A DNA stretch of 64,000 nucleotides. Origin: Klebsormidium nitens (taxonomy: Eukaryota; Streptophyta; Klebsormidiophyceae; Klebsormidiales; Klebsormidiaceae). The position numbers and the translations under genes are program-made. Location of the stretch: assembly GCA_000708835.1 (NCBI GenBank), contig DF236953.1, forward strand, positions 450,147 through 514,146. Direction: 5' to 3'. Positions 57,901-64,000 of this stretch are shown here, piece by piece. Under the pieces are notes generated by a model, which was not told the origin of the DNA, made no database searches, and saw only the letters and a program-made list of their open reading frames with translations. Every line of letters starts with the position of its first letter. The stretch's first letter is position 1.

Positions 57901-60320
57901 GCAAGACGCTGGTTACGCTCGACGTTGAGGAAACCAATTGTCCATGCGAAAGTAATTTTGGGAATTGCGTAGGGAATATCGTAAAAGTGAGCTGGAATTC
58001 CTGGGTATCCAGCGCTTCGTTTGTCGAGTATCAGCATAGAAAGAAGCTGGGATGCGAAGACACATTTCTGATGCAGACAAGATCATGCAAGTCGCGGAGG
58101 GGAGCAAAATAAGGCATGATCAATCGAGTCGGCATCATGACTCTATTGCTGCAGAAAGCTACGGACCTTTCTCAAAGCACGTGGAGATTGGAGTGGTTTC
58201 GAAAAAGCGAGATTCTTGGCTACTCTCGACAACGGGCGAAAGCAGTCAAAGCAGCATCGATGCTGACGGTCGCACAACCGGATATCACAAGCGGTCAGAT
58301 CCGCTGCGGATTGTATGAGTTCCACTTTTATCCATTCAAAAGCCTGCGCTCCTGTCTCCATCAACAAAGGAATCCGGAAAACATCTGATAAACAATTGTT
58401 CTCAATTTCTATCCGGAGTCCACTGACGTTTGGAATCTGCAGGTCAATCACGACACTGGAACTGGGGTACAATCCGATGGGCCCGGACGGCGCCAAGGAA
58501 CTAGCGGACGTGATCAAGTTCTTCGGAAATGTGGAAACGCTGCGGCTAGGCTGGTGTAAACTGGGGGTCAAGGGTGAGCAGCCGCCTCGCAGACGCGTCT
58601 CTTGTGCTTCGACTGGCGCTATACAGCCCAGGACACGTCAGCAGCTGCATGGCGTTATTAAAGAGGGTTGCGGAAATCATCTGTGTCCTTCAGAACCTGG
58701 TTGTCCTGTCACGGGGCTTGCTGGATGAATGGCCGTGGTTAACGTTAAAAAGTATGCTGTTCGCGTTAGATCTGGCGCCCGATCTCGGTTCGACATGCAC
58801 GTTCCTGGATCTTGAGTCGCAATGTTGGTTCTTGACAATCCCTGGCTTAACTCCGAAAGGACTCTGCATATCCATTCGGGTCGCATACTACCGGGGATTT
58901 TGGTCGGCCGGAGGAGAGGTAACCTATTCAGGGGGCATGTCTGTCAGCAATTGGGGAACGGACGTCCCGACTCGAGACCCAGAACCCCCCGTTTTGGTGC
59001 GAGCTCGGGTGCCAAGTTTGATGCAAACAGCAGTATGAGGTGCAGTGGCACTCGATGAATGGAGGCGTCCAGTAGAGGTTTTGATGGTCTTGGCGATGTG
59101 GTCGACGCCCATTCTTTTCCTTGAGAAGTTCAAATTGCATCGTCCTTCTTGCCCCTTGAAGGAGTCTTTTTGTTGGCCGCTTCAAACGGTGCCCGATGCC
59201 GTCGCCCTTCTTCTGCGAGGATCCCATCTGCATCTTCCCTTGAAATTTCAAAGACGCACTCTGCAAAGTGCTTAGATAGGGATGGCTTGTCTGACCTTCT
59301 AGTGGAGTTTCCCCGCACAAATTCTGCTCATATAACCTCGATCAACCCTCCCAATTGCGTAGGAGCGGAACACTTTGCGGATGCGCTGAAGTACAATGCA
59401 ACGATATCCACTTTGGACTTGCGAGCCAACGCCATTGGAGACGAAGGCGCGGCAGTCCTCGCGCAAAGCCTGCGGGTGGTCAACGAGAAGTTGGAGGTGC
59501 TTGACCTGGGGTTCAACGAAATTAGGTTAGTCCGCTAACCTGGGCTGCTAACCGTTGGGTCCCAAGTGTCCTTAAAACCAAGCTATAAATCGTCTGAGCT
59601 TCTCCGGTTCGCTGAGAAAACGAGCTGCGGGCTCTGGATGGTTATGGAGAAGCTGGAAATGGTCAACATGGGACTGAAAAGAAAGTGGGTCTGTCCGCTA
59701 ACCCGTATTGCTCACCTTTGGTTAGCTTCATGTCGGGTTTGGCGGAAATGACTTTCTAAGCTTAGAGAGTTGCAGTTGCTCAAAGGTGACTTGACGAAAT
59801 CAGATTCGGCCTCTTCCTCGGAGCTGTGCGTTTGCAATCTGATGCTGGATTGATCGCTAGGCCGCTAGAATTGGCCTTTTCCCTCTCTTTGAGGGTTCGT
59901 GACTTTGGTTGGACACTGAAAGCTCGTCACTTCTCAACAAGCGATAGTGTCTTCCACAAGCTGTTTGGCAGCATCTGTTTTAAAGAGGTACGAAGTCCAA
60001 GGCCTCACTGATTTATGTCGGGCAACGATGCTTCTGATCGGTCGGACGATGTCTGAGCCGGGCAGAGCGGATTGGGATAGGTGAAAGCGAAGATTGCTAT
60101 GCAGCCTCAGATGCTGCGTCCTAACCACCAACTTCTGTTGCGCAGGGATAAAGGCGCTTACTCTTTGGCAGAAGCGTTAAAAGCGAACGGTCAGGCGGCA
60201 GTACAAATGTTAAATCTTACAGGCAACTATCTTACAAAGTACGGACAAGTTGCTTTGAGTGAAGCCAAGGATATAGTGAGCGAGATGAACGGTGGGAAAG
60301 AAGTAAACATTGCCTGGTAA
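54943..60320 (+). CDS. NLRC3/ribonuclease-inhibitor-like leucine-rich repeat protein
   Basis: Seven exons, 54943-55213, 55798-55983, 56515-56694, 57367-57614, 58443-58573, 59363-59525 and 60145-60320, all joining in phase. Each carries roughly two to three ~28-residue repeats of the LxLxxNxIGDEGAxxLAxAL type, e.g. VDFSGRNLGDEGI, LELNNNMIDYEGCAALAEAV, LHLHGNGIGDEGM, LDLGNNNLSAKGA, LDLRANAIGDEGA and LNLTGNYLTKYG. The protein ends VSEMNGGKEVNIAW, like the acidic tail of plant and algal NLRC3-like proteins. There is no NACHT domain, so this is the repeat solenoid only, a protein-interaction module of unknown partner. The start is missing. Introns hold decayed copies of neighbouring exon edges. 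Confidence 0.88.
56659..56815. repeat. Duplicated LRR exon-intron junction
   Basis: The end of exon 56515-56694 (AAAAAGTGCC and the donor region) recurs 108 bp downstream at ~56765-56815 with many substitutions and no GT donor. Confidence 0.75.
57035..57420. repeat. Three tandem copies of an LRR intron-exon junction
   Basis: GCAGATGA plus the following exon start occurs at 57113, 57252 and 57363; the last is the functional acceptor. The first copy keeps a near-intact LDLGNNNLSAKGA start, the middle one is degraded. Upstream ACTGGACT(T/C)CCCAG blocks are shared too. Confidence 0.85.
57880..57960 (+). repeat. Decayed LRR exon fragment in intron
   Basis: AAGACGCTGGTTACGCTCGA at ~57902 matches AAGACGCTGGCGACGCTCGA within exon 57367-57614, with weaker similarity continuing. 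The distance is about 372 bp. Confidence 0.6.
59485..59810. repeat. Duplicated LRR exon-intron junction near 59.6 kb
   Basis: The exon end from GAGAAGTTGG at 59485 through the intron GTCCGCTAACC recurs at 59647 (GAGAAGCTGG ... GTCCGCTAACC), period 162 bp. A weaker third copy may begin near 59767. Confidence 0.75.
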
Positions 60321-60695
60321 ACTATACTCGAGGCAAAGGATCCCTTAATCTGAACATGATGTTGAGTCGTCCGTCAACTTCATTTGATCATTGCAAAGCA
60401 GTCAGATGGAACAGGCTGATTGGCGTATAGGACTTTTTGGAATGAGCTGCATATCACAGGCGGCATGGAGTGTATATGCTATTGGACGGCATCGTTCAAT
60501 ATGCACAAGCGTATTTATGTCAATTCCGTTTTATATGCACAGCGCGGTTCTGGCACTGATTATATGCATGCGATTCGATGTAGCCCCGACACGTCTAAGC
60601 GGCTTCATAGTATATACGAAGCACTGAGCTCGGCGCGCGCATATGCTTAATCGACGACCGTTGTGCTTCTACAGAGCCGTCAATGATCATGCGCA
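60321..60695. other. Spacer after the LRR gene, nothing recognised
   Basis: No supported feature; the LRR gene's 3' UTR should be here. Confidence 0.4.
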
Positions 60696-61173
60696 ATGAT
60701 GCAGAAACACCGCGCCGCAGATGAGCATGTGTCGGACGCCCGAGACCAGGTCTTCTTCGGCCCTTGGGACGTTACCAGCCAGCGTCCGAACACGACGCCC
60801 AATTCGTACGCGGAGTACGATTGGCTGGAGGCTGACGTGGCGCGGCGCGACGCGGGGTTTGGCGGGTTTAGCAAACCCGCGGCCGCGGTTCTTGTCCTCA
60901 AAACCCCCGGGCACTTTTGTGGCACCCGGGTGCAGCTGTCACTGTGGCAACGGATTCAGTACTTTGCGGATGCTAAGATCGTATTTTTGTCTGGACCGTC
61001 TCATTCATGGATCGAACGGTCCGGCGCATGACGCGTTGGAGGAGATGGTGCGAGGTGCGCGCGCGCGCGCAATCCATGGACGTCCTCTTCGTGGTCAAGA
61101 ACACCTCTTTCTGCCGAGGGCGTTAGTGGCGAAGGCGAATGAGTACCTGACACCTGCTCCGCAGGGAGAGTGA
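60696..61173 (+). pseudogene. Glycosyltransferase-like remnant (GT31-like), frameshifted
   Basis: One frame reads EYDWLEADVARRDAGFGGF, then AAAVLVLKTPG, LSLWQRIQYFADAKIVFLSG, and stops. A shifted frame continues NGPAHDALEEMVR to a GTGCGC that could be a donor. The run hydrophobic-strand, (S)LW/IQ, VFLSG, then ALEEMVR resembles the start of GT31 galactosyltransferase domains (R..IR.TW, VF.LG, L..E). A one-base shift between the two parts suggests a broken gene. Family assignment is tentative. A short GC dinucleotide run lies at 61058-61070. Confidence 0.35.
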
Positions 61174-62420
61174 TCCTATGTAAGCGCGCGTCCTTGAGAA
61201 AGATCCGGTTTGCAGATTAGCACAGGATTGAAATGTTTCTGGCAACTTTAAATGTGTACAAAACGAAGTTTTCACTAACGTAAGCACCCGGGGAACGGGT
61301 ATATGGTTGTTCGTGGGTAGGGATGCAAAGCGCGTGTGATGAAAGAAAGACTTGGTGAGGTGACGTCACCGGCTGCGTTGAAGTGACACCCTCACAGGGT
61401 TGCGTTAAACCGACACAAAGGTGCCTTTAAAACCATTTTGGGACCTCTTGCGCAGCCGTCGGCGTAGCAACACCTCAAATACTGTGCATATGAGCCTACT
61501 GGTACGGCCACTTTGGCCCGCAAGGGCCAGCTCCGTCGGTTCGACACCGGCCGCCGACACCTTCTGTCCCCATCACTTTTTTCGCTTTCTTTGTTGTCGG
61601 GTCTTTGGTGTGTCTCCGCTTTCAAAGTCACGCTGACTTTGAATTATGTCTTCAAGTTCATATGGTGGACGTTATACCACAGCTGTACCCGCAAGCTGCA
61701 TCGTAGAGCTTGTTAGATTTTCAACTGAATCTCGGTGAGAGTTACGTGCTGAAAGCTGCAGCCATTTTACACCAAGCCCGGTCCACCGGACACAGTTGAA
61801 CACGGTATTTAAACGGCGGGTTTAGGGTCGTGGCGGTCTTAAACCCAGATACATATTAAAGTAGCGGTCGTCCTTAATCAAAGCGGGCCTAGTATCTACG
61901 TTAGGTCTAACAGCAGTTTGGTCTTCGAAACCCTCGGTTTATTAACCCCGAACGCTGTGTAACGGCCGTGGGTCGGCTTCCACTATCAAAACATCTTCCT
62001 GCCACGTAACTGCTTAGCGTGCTTGTGTCCCCAAACGTGTTGCCTAATGCTGTACGTGCTCCAGCCTTCTTCAAAGCGTCAAATCAGAATCAGTGCCAGT
62101 AAGGTCAACCACGTTCTAAGATAAGCACGAGATAGGCACCTGTTGACTTCCTTTGTCCCGATTCTTATTCCGGACCTCTGAAAGTTGAGTGTCATGCGGC
62201 TACAGATCATGCGGAACGCGAGCCGCATGAGAGAACGTCTGGGCGAGCGCTACGTGGCGATCTAATGGAGGATTGAAAAGTGCCTGTACAGGGCTGACTG
62301 CGACGCGACGCTATTGCGAAGATGCGGCGACGGTGAGCGCGGGCGCGGCCGTGGCTTTGCTTTTCAGAGTGGACGCTCTGCGTCGTGCTTCGCGATTCTT
62401 TTCCCCACTTCATTTTCTGA
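61174..62420. other. Intergenic region, nothing recognised
   Basis: No ORF with coding character, no RNA gene and no clear repeat seen on either strand. Confidence 0.4.
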
Positions 62421-62697
62421 GTGCGGAAAATAAATGCTAAAGATGAAGGATCTGAATTTACAAGAGGCTTGCCGCTCGGGTTTCTCAAGGGCAGAGATCT
62501 TTTGATTTCTTACGAAAACAGTCTGTACGTCGTTGAAGGTGAACCTGCGTTGTCATCGAGAAACCAACAGATCGTGCTGCGTACTGGTACGAACCGCCCT
62601 GATTCTAAGTTGTCTACAATAGGGAAACTTTACTGTGAAGCGCGCACGCTTGTTTCGACTATAACTGGGCACAGATACCGGTCAGAGACAGAAGGAC

Positions 62698-63240
62698 TTG
62701 AAGATTCTTCCTGCAACTCGAGTTGTACGCACGAGAGCCTCGAAGCAGACGGAGAATTTGCGAGTCGACATGCTGCCGTCTGAACCGTTCAATCATGTGC
62801 TGACGTATCTAAGCCGTCTTCTTGAATCATTTCCGTGCCACGTGGCAGGTCTCGTGGAAGCTGTGACCAACCGTTTTGCTTCCATCAACGGGACGCGCGT
62901 CTTCTTCGCATCAGACGCGCCAACTAGATTGGGCCTTCTGCGGTCGACTTCCTACTGGAACCTGAAACAGCCGGAGGCAATGATGCGCTTAGCTCCGGAC
63001 ACCGCACAACACCACGTGGTGAAATTGTCAAATGCCACCACGTGGGAAGACTTTGACCCGTCGATTCTCCACATTCGGGCGTCCAAGCGCTGCTAGACAA
63101 GGAGGTATACGTCGCCGCCACCGCTTTCATGACAGCCCCGGCGGAGTGTTCCGATGAATTCAGCGAGTATGTGCTCAGCATACAGCAGCTGCGCCGAGCA
63201 AAAGGGATGGCTTACACCGGAACGTGGGAAATAGCAAGGT
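62698..63240 (+). pseudogene. Possible fucosyltransferase-like fragment with frameshift
   Basis: One frame reads LPSEPFNHVLTYLSRLLESF, then NGTRVFFASDAP, WNLKQPEAMM and WEDFDPS before running to a stop near 63096. A shifted frame takes over at ~63065 with HSGVQALLDKEVYVAA, FMTAPAECSDEFSEYV and IQQLRRAKG. The RVFFASDAP segment followed by a late sugar-nucleotide-like region recalls O-fucosyltransferase folds (RVFVATD), but similarity is short. The frame change at a site lacking splice consensus suggests a pseudogene or a sequence error. Confidence 0.35.
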
Positions 63241-63907
63241 AGAATGCAACTGCCTTCTGTAAGGATGCTGTATGAGCGCTGCCTTTAGTAACGAGTCATA
63301 GAGTATTTCAGACGAAACGAAGTTATAGAGCACGTTAATATTGAAAGTGCACACTGCATCTGGCCTCATTCAAGATCGATCAAGCAAAGGACGAGGTCTA
63401 TGAAGTTCCAAAGTACTCCGTTGCATGCAGGCTTCAACTCTCATGATGCAGTGTTGTACTTACGTGCAAACTTAATTTCGCAATCTCTTACAGTATCAGG
63501 TATATAAGCAAGGGGATCAAAAACGAGTGTCGCCGGGATGTGGATAGCGAAGCGCAAGTTGAGCTGAGTACTGCGGATGGCTTCAAAGAAAGGGTGCACT
63601 GGCGACCCTAAATTTTGCGCAACTGTCCGACTCGACCGTCTTCTATGTGATGATCTATCGCTCTCAGTATGGTATGTAGCCAAGGCGGCCGCGCTATTAG
63701 CGGATTGGAGACCTTGTGCCGGAATGATGTGAACGTGGTCGAACCTACGTGACTTGATTCAGTGCATGCACATGTATGTGCGCGCCATGATCGTCAACTT
63801 GCCAGTTGCTGTCAATGGCAGGCCATGTCTGTCTGTCGAGGATGTATACCGGGAGTGGTACAGTATATACGTATATTAATTTGCAAGATCATGCATCATG
63901 GCGCTCG
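63241..63907. other. Spacer before second retroelement terminus
   Basis: A/T-rich stretches such as GTATATACGTATATTAA near 63864; no gene seen. Confidence 0.4.
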
Positions 63908-63982
63908 TGTCGCGATCCTATCTGAGGATCTCTCTCTAAACCCAGCTGAGCCAGGCACCATGAAGCATGTCAACGCTATACA
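63908..63982 (-). repeat. B-type terminus of a second retroelement, cut by window edge
   Basis: 75 bp matching 11710-11784 with about two mismatches, starting at exactly the same TGTCGCGATCC. After GCTATACA the sequence diverges from both B1 and B2. The shared start with unrelated flanks confirms TGTCGCG/CGCGACA as a true mobile-element end. Confidence 0.8.
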
Positions 63983-64000
63983 ATCATGTCACACTCTGTT

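Overview
The window looks like nuclear DNA of a streptophyte (charophyte) alga, most likely Klebsormidium or a close relative. The host genes are plant-like and rich in short exons: a starch-synthase-family gene, a CHD1 remodeller, an OEP16-3/complex I B14.7 subunit, BTB and F-box proteins and an NLRC3-like LRR protein. A UPF0193 gene, a family of flagellated organisms, fits an alga with motile cells. A Ty3/gypsy-type retrotransposon carrying a cytosine DNA methyltransferase also fits, because such elements have been reported from Klebsormidium. The species call is an inference from content.

Layout. 347-9040 (-): a GT5 starch-synthase-like gene whose substrate-binding motifs are degenerate. 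9562-11352 (+): a BTB-domain gene cut by one in-frame stop. 11710-22168 (-): a 10.5-kb retrotransposon lying between the 3' ends of the BTB gene and CHD1. 22611-37913 (-): a CHD1 ATP-dependent remodeller. 39449-43.8 kb (+): a large disordered protein. 45229-46554 (-): an intronless F-box/LRR-like gene. 48282-49553 (+): a UPF0193 gene with a GC-AG intron. 51940-52270 (-): OEP16-3/B14.7. 53140-53772 (+): a small, probably plastid membrane protein. 54943-60320 (+): an NLRC3-like LRR protein. 60.7-63.3 kb: two frameshifted glycosyltransferase-like remnants. 63908 to the edge: the terminus of a second, related retroelement.

The retrotransposon is the most unusual object. Read on the minus strand its order is A1 (357 bp) - leader - ORF1 - gag/protease - UGA - pol - polypurine tract - B1 (91 bp) - GC - A2 (357 bp) - B2 (91 bp), flanked by CGCG. 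This is the split-direct-repeat layout known from PAT/Ngaro tyrosine-recombinase elements, but here it is on an element with a DDE integrase. Directly after A1, where a primer-binding site belongs, is a 13-nt tract complementary to a site inside A, as expected for self-priming. Pol starts with a DNA methyltransferase domain and ends in a PHD finger. ORF1, gag and pol share one frame, broken only by a UAG and a UGA, and Pol has no ATG ahead of methyltransferase motif I, so it should need UGA read-through. ORF1 carries an apparently undescribed duplicated Cys/His module.

A second pattern recurs in the host genes. In the starch-synthase-like, CHD1 and LRR genes, exon-intron junctions have been tandemly duplicated and decayed copies lie in the adjoining introns with periods of about 105-170 bp. 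This suggests local duplication of splice junctions is a common source of intron sequence in this genome.
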